20,910 bases of DNA from DATLGB01 sp038258425 (GTDB taxonomy: Bacteria > Actinomycetota > Thermoleophilia > Solirubrobacterales > Solirubrobacteraceae). The stretch lies in assembly GCA_038258425.1 (NCBI GenBank), contig JBBSPV010000057.1:1-20910 (forward strand), read 5' to 3'. The position numbers and the translations under genes are program-made. Positions 6,330 through 13,584 of the stretch are shown piece after piece. The notes below the pieces were generated by a model that ran no database searches, was not told the origin of the DNA, and saw nothing but the letters and a program-made list of their open reading frames with translations. Numbering within the stretch: position 1 is the first letter of the stretch; each line of letters starts with the position of its first letter.

Positions 6330-7139
6330 GTGTGGTTCAACTGGAACAACGTCGTGCTCACCGCGCTGCAGGCGGCCTGCGTGCTCGCCCCGGCCGCCGG
6401 TCTGCCGGCATGGCTGGACCGCGGCCGGGGCCGGGGCTGGGCGCTGCTGCTGCCGCTCTCCCTCGTGGGGACGATCGTCGTCATCTCCGCGATCCCGGCG
6501 AGCGCGGACGTCTACACGTGGCTCGCGCTGCTGCTCGTGCCCGTCGGCGCCGCGCTCGCCTTCGGCTGGGCCGCCCGCGGCGCCCGACCCTGGCTCGCGG
6601 TGCTCGCCCCGGTGCTGCTCGCCCTCGCGTGGGTCGGGCCGGAGCACATCGCCGGCCAGCTCGGCGGCGACGTGCTCATCGCCGCCTCGGCGGTGACCGT
6701 CGGGCGCCTGCTCGGCGGCTCGGCGCCCCTGCTGCTGCTGAAGGCCGGTCTGGTGCTCATGGCCGCCTTCGACGCCTGGCTCGTGTTCGGCGGCCTGCTC
6801 GAGGCCCCCAACGACGCGCTCGTGGCCGCCATCCCGGCGCCGGGACTGCCACAGCTGCAGGCCGCCGCCCTGCAGGGCGCGTCGCTCGGTTACGGCGACT
6901 TCCTCGCCGCTGCCGTGCTCGGCGGCGTGCTGGCCGCCGAGTCCGGCCCTCGCGGCGTCCAGGGCCGGCTCGCGGTCGCGGTGCTCGTCGTCTCGCTCGC
7001 CTGGGACCAACTGTTCCTCGTCGTCGACGTCCTGCCCGCCACCGTCCCGGTCGCCCTCGTGCTGCTCGGCTGGGAGGGCTGCCGGTGGCTCAGTGGTGGA
7101 AGGCGGACGGCTCCGGAGCGCGCCCGGACGGTCCCGTAG
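6330..7139 (+). CDS. Putative presenilin/signal-peptide-peptidase-like intramembrane aspartyl protease (GxGD type)
   Basis: 269 residues from GTG 6330, almost wholly hydrophobic, with about nine predicted helices and a short basic tail (RRTAPERARTVP). Helix 6 carries AAFDAWLVFGG (D148) and helix 7 carries LGYGDFLAAAVLGG (D190). The last helix contains VPVALVL (PVAL at 240-243). The set of (Y/F)D, GxGD and PAL is the active-site set of presenilin and signal peptide peptidase. The spacing here (42 residues D to D, about 50 from GYGD to PVAL) is close to human SPP (D219, D265, PAL 317-319). The VFGG and EAP residues after D148 also resemble SPP. These enzymes cut transmembrane segments of membrane proteins. 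The assignment is by motif and topology, not by search, and overall identity may be low. A prepilin peptidase (also GxGD) is less likely: no GxGD-x-K(L), no cysteine or methyltransferase region. Last 50 bp overlap a minus-strand gene remnant. Confidence 0.62.
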   Translation: MWFNWNNVVLTALQAACVLAPAAGLPAWLDRGRGRGWALLLPLSLVGTIVVISAIPASADVYTWLALLLVPVGAALAFGWAARGARPWLAVLAPVLLALAWVGPEHIAGQLGGDVLIAASAVTVGRLLGGSAPLLLLKAGLVLMAAFDAWLVFGGLLEAPNDALVAAIPAPGLPQLQAAALQGASLGYGDFLAAAVLGGVLAAESGPRGVQGRLAVAVLVVSLAWDQLFLVVDVLPATVPVALVLLGWEGCRWLSGGRRTAPERARTVP

Positions 7140-7319
7140 CGAGGTGCTCGACCGTCGCGTGCAGGTGCTCGACGAGCTTGGCCGCGAGTTTGCCCGAAGC
7201 CGTTTGCGCACGACGATGCGCAGCACCGCGAGGTCCTCCAGCTCGCCCGTTCGGGCGAACCCGGGACGCAGGGGGATGGACCCGTCGGCGCGGTCGGCCG
7301 GAATCTGCTCGTTCACCAT
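7090..7319 (-). pseudogene. Small gene with an apparent -1 frameshift, function unknown
   Basis: On the minus strand ATG 7319 opens a frame with coding-like codon use for about 39 codons (MVNEQIPADRADGSIPLRPG, later ELEDLAVLRIVVRK). The frame then loses its coding character. From about 7200-7210 onward the coding-like signal is in the -1 frame (TASGKLAAKLVEHLHATVEH, ending PSAFHH) and ends at TGA 7090-7092. Joined, they would give a protein of roughly 75 residues ending in an amphipathic helix. The second part has no start codon of its own near the junction. This could be a real frameshift mutation, a sequencing error near CGCAAACGG, or a programmed shift; no classical slippery heptamer is visible. 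The 3' end overlaps the end of the presenilin-like gene by 50 bp in convergent orientation. I do not recognise the product. Confidence 0.45.
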
Positions 7320-7388
7320 GGCCGGAAATCGACGCTCGTGGCGTTTGGCACGCCCTTCCGGCGGACACCCTCCGCTCAGCAACCGACT

Positions 7389-7395
7389 GGGGAGG
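7389..7395 (+). promoter_or_regulatory. Strong ribosome binding site of the permease gene
   Basis: GGGGAGG lies 7 nt before ATG 7403, one of few clear Shine-Dalgarno sequences in the window. It fixes the start of the permease. Further upstream GCCGGAA (7321-7327) and TTCCGGC (7356-7362) form a widely spaced inverted repeat in the region that should hold the permease promoter. Confidence 0.8.
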
Positions 7396-7402
7396 TCGAC
7401 CC

Positions 7403-8812
7403 ATGGACAGCAGCGAGGGAACGGGAGGGCTCGAGAAGGGGCTCAAGCCGCGCCACATGACGATGATCTCGCTCGGCGGGGTGATCGGGGCAGGGCTGTT
7501 CGTCGGCTCGGGCGCGGTCATGGCCTCGACGGGCCCGGCCGCGGTGCTCTCCTACGTCGCCGCCGGTGTGCTCGTGATCCTCGTCATGCGCATGCTCGGC
7601 GAGATGGCGGTCGCCGACCCGACCACGGGCTCCTTCCTCGAGTACTGCCGCAAGGCGCTGGGCGATCGCGGCGGCTTCACCGTCGGCTGGCTGTACTGGT
7701 ACTTCTGGGCCATCGTGTTGGCCATCGAGGCCGTGGCCGGCGCCAAGATCATGCAGAACTGGCTCCCGGGCGTGCCGCTGTGGATCTTCAGCCTCGGCTT
7801 CATGACGCTGCTGACGCTCACGAACCTCGGCTCGGTCAAGAACTACGGCGAGTTCGAGTTCTGGTTCGCGTCGATCAAGGTCGTGGCCATCATCGTCTTC
7901 ATCCTCATCGCGATCGCCTACCTGCTCGGGATCGGCGGGGGCAACTCGCCCGGCCTGTCGAACCTCTCCAGTCACGGGGGCTTCGTCCCCGAGGGCGGGG
8001 TGACGATCCTCTCGGGCATCGTCATCGTGATCTTCGCCTTCATCGGCGCCGAGATCGTGACCATCGCCGCCGCCGAGTCCAGCGAGCCGGAGAAGTCGGT
8101 CGCCAAGGCCACGAACAACATCGTCATCCGCGTGCTCGTCTTCTACGTGCTGTCGGTGTTCCTCGTCGTGTGCGTCGTCCCGTGGAACGCGAAGGACGTG
8201 GGCGGTGGCAACTCGCCGTTCATCGCGGCCATGGGCGAGATCGGGATCCCCGGAGCCGCCGACATCATGAACGCCATCATCGTCACGGCGGTGCTCTCGT
8301 GCCTGAACTCCGGCATCTACACCGGCTCCCGGATGATCTTCGCGCTCGCGGGCCGCGGCTACGCGCCGCAGACGCTGACCGAGACGAGCGGCCGCGGCGT
8401 GCCGAGGAAGGCGATCCTGCTGACCGTCTCCATCGGCTTCCTCGCCTGCATCCTCGCGGCGATCTCGCCCGACACGGTGTTCATCGTGCTCGTGAACTCC
8501 TCGGGCGCCGTGGCGCTGTTCTGCTACCTCGGGATCGCGATCTCGCAGCTCGTGTTGCGCCGTCGCACGGAGCGCGAGGCCCCGGACGCGCTGACGCTGA
8601 AGATGTGGCTGTTCCCGTACCTGACCTACGCGATCATCGCGGCGATGGTCATCATCATCGCGGCCATGGCGCTCGTCGCGGACGTGCGCCCGCAGCTGTG
8701 GTGGAGCCTCGGCTCGCTGGCCGTCGTCTACGGCCTGGCCGTGTTCCGCGACAAGCGCGGCTTCAAGCCCACGGGGGAGGCGCGCGACTCGCCCGCGGGC
8801 AGCCCGGCGTGA
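7403..8812 (+). CDS. gabP: Amino acid permease, GabP-like (APC superfamily, AAT family)
   Basis: 469 residues; Escherichia coli GabP has 466. Hydrophobic throughout with about twelve helices. Segments nearly identical to GabP are LKPRHMTMISLGGVIGAGLF at the N-terminus, MRMLGEMAVADPTTGSF, the VKNYGEFEFW block, FIGAEIVTIAAAESSEPEK and CLNSGIYTGSRM, followed by SSGAVALFCYL. The family imports amino acids with protons; these motifs favour gamma-aminobutyrate or a related omega-amino acid, though another amino acid cannot be excluded. The start is supported by GGGGAGG 7 nt upstream. The stop codon overlaps the start of the glucose-6-phosphate dehydrogenase-like gene by 4 bp (GTGA), so the two are translationally coupled. 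No GABA transaminase or succinate-semialdehyde dehydrogenase gene is in the window. Confidence 0.92.
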   Translation: MDSSEGTGGLEKGLKPRHMTMISLGGVIGAGLFVGSGAVMASTGPAAVLSYVAAGVLVILVMRMLGEMAVADPTTGSFLEYCRKALGDRGGFTVGWLYWYFWAIVLAIEAVAGAKIMQNWLPGVPLWIFSLGFMTLLTLTNLGSVKNYGEFEFWFASIKVVAIIVFILIAIAYLLGIGGGNSPGLSNLSSHGGFVPEGGVTILSGIVIVIFAFIGAEIVTIAAAESSEPEKSVAKATNNIVIRVLVFYVLSVFLVVCVVPWNAKDVGGGNSPFIAAMGEIGIPGAADIMNAIIVTAVLSCLNSGIYTGSRMIFALAGRGYAPQTLTETSGRGVPRKAILLTVSIGFLACILAAISPDTVFIVLVNSSGAVALFCYLGIAISQLVLRRRTEREAPDALTLKMWLFPYLTYAIIAAMVIIIAAMALVADVRPQLWWSLGSLAVVYGLAVFRDKRGFKPTGEARDSPAGSPA

Positions 8813-10269
8813 CCGCCACGACCACCCAGCGGTACCCCATGCGGGAGGCCGGCCGCGGGCGCCGGCGGCCGGAGCCGACGGTGATCGGCCTGGACGGGGG
8901 CAGCGGCGACCTGGCCCGGCGGATGCTGCTGCCGGGCCTGTTCCACCTGCTCGTCTCGGGGCTGCTGCCGGAGCGCTGCCGGATCGTCGGTCTCTCGCTC
9001 GACGACCTCGACACGGACGGCTACCGGGAGATGGCGCGCAAGAGCCTCGACGAGCACGCGCGGGTGGAGGTCACCGAGGGGGCGTGGGAGACGTTCTCCG
9101 AGATGCTCTCGTTCGGGAAGGCCGACAGTGCCGACGGCGTGCGCGACGCGGTCGAGGCGGCCGAGCGCGACCTCGGCACGCAGCCGCGCCGCCTGTTTCA
9201 CCTCGCGGTCCCGCCCTCGGCGGCGGCGGACTCCGTGCGCACGCTCGGGGAGGCCGGCCTGGCCGACCGCGCCCGCACGCGGGTCATCATGGAGAAGCCC
9301 TTCGGCGTCGACCTCGACTCCGCCGTCGAGCTCAACGCCGCGGTGCACGAGGTGCTCGCCGAGGAGCAGATCTTCCGCATCGACCACTTCCTCGGCAAGG
9401 AGGGCGTACAGGACATCCTGACCCTGCGCTTCGCCAACGCCTTCCTCGAGCCGATCTTCAACCGCCAGCACGTGGACGCGATCCAGATCGACGTCCCGGA
9501 GGAGTTGACCATCGAGGGTCGTGCGGCGTTCTACGAGCACACGGGCTGCTTCAAGGACATGGTCACCACGCACCTGCTGCAGGTGCTGTCCTTCGTGGCC
9601 ATGGAGCCGCCGACCTCCCTCAGCGCGGAAGCGCTGCGAGACGAGAAGGCCAAGGTGTTCGAGTCCCTGAAGCCGATCGACCCCGACCGGGTGGTGTTCG
9701 GCCAGTACGAGGGCTACCGCGACGAGGACGGCGTGGCGGCCGACTCGACGACGGAGACGCTCGTGGCCGCGCAGGTCGAGATCGACTCGTGGCGCTGGGC
9801 CGGCGTCCCGATCTTCCTGCGCACGGGCAAGGCGATGGCGCGCTCCGCCCAGGTCGTGACCGTGGTGTTCAAGGAGCCGCCCAAGGCGATGTTCCCGCCG
9901 GACTCGAGCGTCAGGGACCGGCGCAACGCCCTGCGCTTCGAGCTCAAGGATCCGCCCATGATCGCGCTGGAGTTCCTCGGCAAGGTCCCGGGGCCGACGG
10001 TGGCGGTCGAGGAGTCCGAGCTGCGCTTCAGCCCCGAGGCGAACGCGGAGGAGCAGGATCTCCTGCGTCCTTACGAGCGGCTGATCCACGACGCGCTGAT
10101 CGGTGACCAGACGCTGTTCACGCGCGCGGACGGCATCGAGCGCATCTGGGAGGTCGCTGCGCCGCTGCTCGAGCGGCCGCCTGCGCCGGAGCCGTACCCG
10201 AAGGGCTCGTGGGGTCCGGAGGCCGTCCACGACCTCGTGGGTGCGCGCGGCTGGGAGCTGCAGTTCTGA
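8809..10269 (+). CDS. zwf: Glucose-6-phosphate dehydrogenase, variant form
   Basis: 486 residues from GTG 8809 (ATG 8839 would give 476), the usual length for the family. It should oxidise glucose 6-phosphate to 6-phosphogluconolactone. Visible motifs: nucleotide loop GLDGGSGDLARRMLLPGLF, EKPFG, the active-site block RIDHFLGKEGVQDI, the catalytic-His region CFKDMVTTHLLQVL, and FLRTGKAM. Two points are unusual. The Arg that follows the second strand in the NADP-type enzyme (Arg46 in Leuconostoc, motif IVGTAR) is Leu-Asp here (IVGLSLDD), and the block normally reading D-M-x-Q-N-H is D-M-V-T-T-H. Weakened preference for NADP is a reasonable inference. The GTGA overlap with the permease stop suggests translational coupling. 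No opcA, gnd, tal or pgl gene is adjacent, so this may be a second, non-canonical copy. Confidence 0.9.
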   Translation: MTATTTQRYPMREAGRGRRRPEPTVIGLDGGSGDLARRMLLPGLFHLLVSGLLPERCRIVGLSLDDLDTDGYREMARKSLDEHARVEVTEGAWETFSEMLSFGKADSADGVRDAVEAAERDLGTQPRRLFHLAVPPSAAADSVRTLGEAGLADRARTRVIMEKPFGVDLDSAVELNAAVHEVLAEEQIFRIDHFLGKEGVQDILTLRFANAFLEPIFNRQHVDAIQIDVPEELTIEGRAAFYEHTGCFKDMVTTHLLQVLSFVAMEPPTSLSAEALRDEKAKVFESLKPIDPDRVVFGQYEGYRDEDGVAADSTTETLVAAQVEIDSWRWAGVPIFLRTGKAMARSAQVVTVVFKEPPKAMFPPDSSVRDRRNALRFELKDPPMIALEFLGKVPGPTVAVEESELRFSPEANAEEQDLLRPYERLIHDALIGDQTLFTRADGIERIWEVAAPLLERPPAPEPYPKGSWGPEAVHDLVGARGWELQF

Positions 10270-10276
10270 AGCCTGC

Positions 10277-10288
10277 GACAATGAGGGG
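10277..10288 (+). promoter_or_regulatory. Candidate leaderless promoter before the Tim44-domain gene
   Basis: GACAAT (10277-10282) ends 6 nt before GTG 10289. The G-run between them is too close to the start to be a good ribosome binding site. Read-through from the permease/dehydrogenase pair is also possible because the gap is only 19 bp. Confidence 0.4.
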
Positions 10289-11644
10289 GTGCGCCGGCTC
10301 TCACCCATCGTCCTGACCCTCGTCCTGACCTTCGCGATCACGGGGTCGGCGTTCGCCCGCGGCGGCGGCGGCTCCTCCGGCTTCGGCGGCGGCCGCGGCT
10401 TCTCCGGCGGCGGTGGGCGCGGTGGCCGGGGCTTCGGCGGCGGCGGTGGCTTCCTGTTTCTCGGTGGCGGCGTCTTCGGCTGGCTGTTTCTTGCCCTCAT
10501 CGCCTTCGCCGTCCTGTCGCGCCTGATGAGCGCCTACGGCCGCTCGCGCGAGGCCGACCGCGGTCGCGGCCGCCGGCAGCGCCGCGTCCGCGAGGTCCAG
10601 CTCGCCGCCGCCGAGGCGGCCGACGACGACCCCGCCTTCGCGCCCGCCGAGGTCGTCGAGCGGGCCACGGCGCTGTTCAAGGCCGTGCAGCTCGCCTGGG
10701 ACCGGCGCGACCGCGCCGCGCTGGCCCAGCTCGCCGGCCCCGACCTCATGGCGGAGTGGAACCGCCGCCTGGACGACTTCGGCCGCCGCGGCTGGCACAA
10801 CCGCGTGCAGGTGCCCGAGGAGCCCCGGGTGGAGTACGTCGGGCTCACCAACCGCGCCGACGACGCCGACGACCGCGTCGTGGTGCGCATCCAGTGCCGG
10901 CTGCTCGACTGGGTCCAGACCCGCGACGGCCGCGAGATCTTCCACGGCGGCGCCATGGGCCCGGCCGTCAGCTTCGCCGAGTACTGGACGCTCGTGAAGG
11001 GGCCGGACGGCTGGCGCCTGGAGTCGATCGAGCAGGGCCGGGAGGGCGACCATCAGCTCGACGCCGAGCTCGTTGCCACGCCCTGGGCCGACGAGCAGCG
11101 GCTGCACGACGAGGCGGTGGCCGAGCGCGCCCGCGATGAGGCGCTGCCCGCCGGCATGTCCCCCGCCGAGGTCGCGGACCTCGACTTCTCCGGTCCCGCG
11201 CGGACGGCGGCCCAGGACCTCGCGCTCGCCGACGGCCGCTTCGACCCCGCCCTCATCGAGGCGTCGGTGCGCCGGGCCGTGGCCGCCTGGGTCACGGCGG
11301 TCGACGGCGACGACGCGGCGCTCGAGGCCGTCGCCCGGCCGGCGGCCGTCGACGAGCTGCTGCACCCGGGCGACTCGTCCCGGCGCACGCGCCTGGTCGT
11401 GCGCGGCCTGGCCCTGGAAGGCATCGAGATCACGGCGCTCGACGCCGCCGCGGTGCCCGCGACCATCGCGGTGGCCCTGCGCGCGCGCGGGCGCCGCTAC
11501 GTCGAGGACCGCGACACCGCGGGTGTGGTGGCGGGCAGCCGCGACCGCGCGGCCGGCTGGACGGAGCACTGGACCCTGGCGCTCGACGCCGACGGCGAGT
11601 GGCCGTGGCGGATCGCCGAGACCGGCTCCCGGGCCGCCGCGTGA
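10289..11644 (+). CDS. Tim44-like domain membrane protein with Gly-rich segment
   Basis: 451 residues from GTG 10289. Residues 1-23 look like a signal sequence (LSPIVLTLVLTFAITGSAFA). Residues 24-58 are a Gly-rich stretch (GFGGGRGFSGGGG), then a hydrophobic helix at about 58-78 and a very basic segment (RGRGRRQRRVREVQ). A Tim44/NTF2-like domain follows at about 118-252: EVVERATALFKAVQLAWDRR, VEYVGL, and AEYWTLVKGPDGWRLESIE. A second copy at about 320-445 repeats the layout (ALIEASVRRAVAAWVTAVDG, then TEHWTLALDADGEWPWRI). The bacterial Tim44-like family has similar Gly-rich and membrane parts; its role is poorly known, with an envelope or protein-handling function assumed. The next gene starts inside its stop codon (GTGA), so co-expression is likely. 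Confidence 0.8.
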   Translation: MRRLSPIVLTLVLTFAITGSAFARGGGGSSGFGGGRGFSGGGGRGGRGFGGGGGFLFLGGGVFGWLFLALIAFAVLSRLMSAYGRSREADRGRGRRQRRVREVQLAAAEAADDDPAFAPAEVVERATALFKAVQLAWDRRDRAALAQLAGPDLMAEWNRRLDDFGRRGWHNRVQVPEEPRVEYVGLTNRADDADDRVVVRIQCRLLDWVQTRDGREIFHGGAMGPAVSFAEYWTLVKGPDGWRLESIEQGREGDHQLDAELVATPWADEQRLHDEAVAERARDEALPAGMSPAEVADLDFSGPARTAAQDLALADGRFDPALIEASVRRAVAAWVTAVDGDDAALEAVARPAAVDELLHPGDSSRRTRLVVRGLALEGIEITALDAAAVPATIAVALRARGRRYVEDRDTAGVVAGSRDRAAGWTEHWTLALDADGEWPWRIAETGSRAAA

Positions 11645-12795
11645 CCCGGACGCGCCTGGCCGCCACGCTGCTCGTGCTCGCCGCCGCCACGGTGGCGGCG
11701 TGTGTCGCCGGCGGGGACGGGACCGCCACGGCGGCCGGCACCGGCGTGCGGCTCGTCAAGCTCGGGTCCTTCGACACCCCGGTCTACGCGACGTCGCCGC
11801 CCGGTGACCGCCGGCGCGTGTTCGTCGTCGAGCAGGCGGGGCGCATCCGGATCGTGGGTCGCAAGCGGCCGTTCCTCGACCTCCGGGGAAAGGTCACCGC
11901 GGGCGGCGAGCAGGGGCTGCTCTCGGTCGCCTTCGCCCCCGACTACGCGACCTCGCGGCGGTTCTACGTCTACTACACCGGCCGCGACGAGCGCCAGCGC
12001 ATCGTCGCCTACCGGGCCGCCTCGTCCACGCGCGCCGATCCGGCCAGCGCCCGCCTCGTCCTGCGCATGGACGACCCCGAGCCCAACCACAACGGCGGCC
12101 TGCTGCTCTTCGGCCCGGATCGTCACCTCTACGTCGGCACCGGCGACGGCGGCGGCGCGGGCGACCGCCACGGCACGCGCGGCAACGCCCAGGACCGGTC
12201 GAGCCTGCTCGGCAAGCTGCTGCGCATCGACCCCGTCGCCGCCGCCGGCCGGCCCTACACCGTGCCGCGCGACAATCCGTTCGTCCGCCGCGCCGGCGCC
12301 CGGCCGGAGGTCTACGCCTACGGCCTGCGCAACCCCTGGCGCTTCTCCTTCGACCGGCGCACGGGCGACCTGAGCGTCGGGGACGTCGGCCAGGACGCGG
12401 TCGAGGAGATCGACTTCGCCCGACGGGGCCGGGCGCGCGGAGCCAACTTCGGCTGGCGGGTGTTCGAGGGCCGCAGCCGCTACGCGAGCGGCGAGTCGGC
12501 GCCGGGCGCCGTCGCCCCGGTGATCACGACCCGGCACGCCGACGGCAACTGCTCCGTCACGGGTGGCGTGGTGGTCCGCGACCGCCGGGTGCGCCGGCTG
12601 TACGGCCGCTACGTGTTCGGCGACTTCTGCAAGGGCCAGCTGCTGTCGGCCAAGCTCCGGCGCCCGCGAGCCCGCGGGGTGCGGCGAACGGGGCTCGCGG
12701 TGCCGGCCCTGGCGTCGTTCGGCGAGGACGGGCGCGGGCGCGTGCTCGTCGTCTCAAACGCGGGTCCGGTCTACCGGCTCGCGTCCCGTGGTTGA
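11641..12795 (+). CDS. PQQ-dependent sugar dehydrogenase-type lipoprotein (GSDH family)
   Basis: 384 residues from GTG 11641. The N-terminus (TRTRLAATLLVLAAATVAAC) is a lipoprotein signal with Cys at about residue 21, so the protein should be anchored to the outer face of the membrane. The rest is a six-bladed propeller of the glucose/sorbosone dehydrogenase family: VFVVEQAGRIRI, then GEQGLLSVAFAPDY, PNHNGGLLLFGPDRHLYVG with GDGGG, LLGKLLRIDP, YAYGLRNPWRFSFD, and GDVGQDAVEEID. Family members oxidise aldose sugars using PQQ, although many homologues have other or unknown substrates. Cysteines at CSVTGG and FCKG may form a disulfide. It overlaps both neighbours (4 bp upstream, 8 bp downstream), giving a compact three-gene unit. 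No pqq biosynthesis gene is visible here. Confidence 0.9.
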   Translation: MTRTRLAATLLVLAAATVAACVAGGDGTATAAGTGVRLVKLGSFDTPVYATSPPGDRRRVFVVEQAGRIRIVGRKRPFLDLRGKVTAGGEQGLLSVAFAPDYATSRRFYVYYTGRDERQRIVAYRAASSTRADPASARLVLRMDDPEPNHNGGLLLFGPDRHLYVGTGDGGGAGDRHGTRGNAQDRSSLLGKLLRIDPVAAAGRPYTVPRDNPFVRRAGARPEVYAYGLRNPWRFSFDRRTGDLSVGDVGQDAVEEIDFARRGRARGANFGWRVFEGRSRYASGESAPGAVAPVITTRHADGNCSVTGGVVVRDRRVRRLYGRYVFGDFCKGQLLSAKLRRPRARGVRRTGLAVPALASFGEDGRGRVLVVSNAGPVYRLASRG

Positions 12796-13570
12796 GGTCG
12801 CCGGCGCCGACGTCGTCGGGATCCGTGCGGACAACCCCGGCCCGCTCACGCTGAGCGGGACGAACACCTGGGTGCTCGGCCGCGACCCGGCCTGGGTGGT
12901 CGACCCGGGACCCGCCATGGGCGCCCACCTCGATGCCGTCGCGGCGGAGGTCGCCGCCCGCGGTGGCGCGGGCGGGATCGCGCTCACGCACGGGCACGGC
13001 GACCACAGCGAGGGAACCGCCGCGTTGCGCGGGCGGCTCGGCGGGGCTTCCGTGCCGGTCGCCGCCCTGGCCTGGCCGGGGGCGTCCGTGCGGCTCGCCG
13101 ACGGCGGCCGGTTCGGGCCCCTGCGGGTGTTCGCGCTGCCCGGCCACGCCGACGACCACGTGGTCTTCGGCTTCGGCGACGTCTGCTGCTCCGGCGACGC
13201 GGTGCTGGGGGAGGGGTCGGTCTTCGTCGGGGGCGACATGGCCGGCTACCTCGACGGCCTGCGGCGCCTGGCGGCGCTCCGGCCGAGGGTCATCTGCCCG
13301 GGGCACGGGCCGGTCGTCCAGGACGCCGGGGCGCGGCTCGCCGGCCACCTCGAGCACCGGCTGGACCGCGAGCGGCGCCTGGTGGCGGCGCTGGACGCCG
13401 GCGCCCGCACCGAGGACGAGCTGCTCGACGCCGCGTGGGCGGACGCCCCGTCCGTCCTGCGGCTCCCGGCGGCGCTGACCATGCGCGCCCACCTGCGCAA
13501 GCTCGCGGCCGAGGGTCGGCTCCCGGCGGGGATGACGGCGCCGCCGCCGGGCGAGACCCCGGCGATCTGA
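12788..13570 (+). CDS. MBL-fold metallo-hydrolase, LACTB2-like
   Basis: 260 residues from GTG 12788, overlapping the previous gene by 8 bp. Zinc ligands are all present: HGHGDH at about residues 68-73, His of PGHADDH (about 120), Asp of SGDAVLG (about 137) and His of PGHGP (about 173). Upstream lie NPGPLTLSGTNTWVLG and VVDPGP, typical of the LACTB2/glyoxalase-II-like subgroup. After the hydrolase fold a helical region ends in a winged-helix-like part (LRLPAALTMRAHLRKLAAEG), as in human LACTB2, which acts as an RNA endonuclease. The substrate here may be RNA, a thioester or a lactone; sequence alone does not decide. It is last in the plus-strand run and faces the dehydrogenase gene at 13580. 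Confidence is high for the fold, low for the substrate. Confidence 0.9.
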   Translation: MVEVAGADVVGIRADNPGPLTLSGTNTWVLGRDPAWVVDPGPAMGAHLDAVAAEVAARGGAGGIALTHGHGDHSEGTAALRGRLGGASVPVAALAWPGASVRLADGGRFGPLRVFALPGHADDHVVFGFGDVCCSGDAVLGEGSVFVGGDMAGYLDGLRRLAALRPRVICPGHGPVVQDAGARLAGHLEHRLDRERRLVAALDAGARTEDELLDAAWADAPSVLRLPAALTMRAHLRKLAAEGRLPAGMTAPPPGETPAI

Positions 13571-13584
13571 GGCGCCCGCTCAGG
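13566..13584. terminator. Short hairpin with both stop codons between convergent genes
   Basis: The stop TGA (13568-13570) and the opposing TCA (13580-13582) pair as part of CTGAG/CTCAG around a GCGCCCG loop. The stem is only 5 bp, so termination would be weak, but the layout matches the stronger sites at 2210-2241 and 18607-18647. Confidence 0.35.

Noticed and set aside
6330..7139. Prepilin peptidase (A24) as the identity of the GxGD protein
   Set aside because: No GxGD-x-K(L), no cysteine-rich loop, and no prepilin peptidase-type first-Asp motif; Asp spacing and the PVAL motif fit presenilin/SPP better.
5493..7382. Long minus-strand frame opposite YaaA and the presenilin-like gene
   Set aside because: Only its first ~39 codons (7319-7203) look like real coding sequence; the rest is antisense shadow.
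7093..8808. Upstream open extension of the G6PDH frame
   Set aside because: It overlaps the permease gene out of frame; the real start is GTG 8809 or ATG 8839.
8728..10500. 590-codon minus-strand frame opposite the G6PDH gene
   Set aside because: Antisense shadow with low-complexity Pro/Lys/Arg start; no domain.
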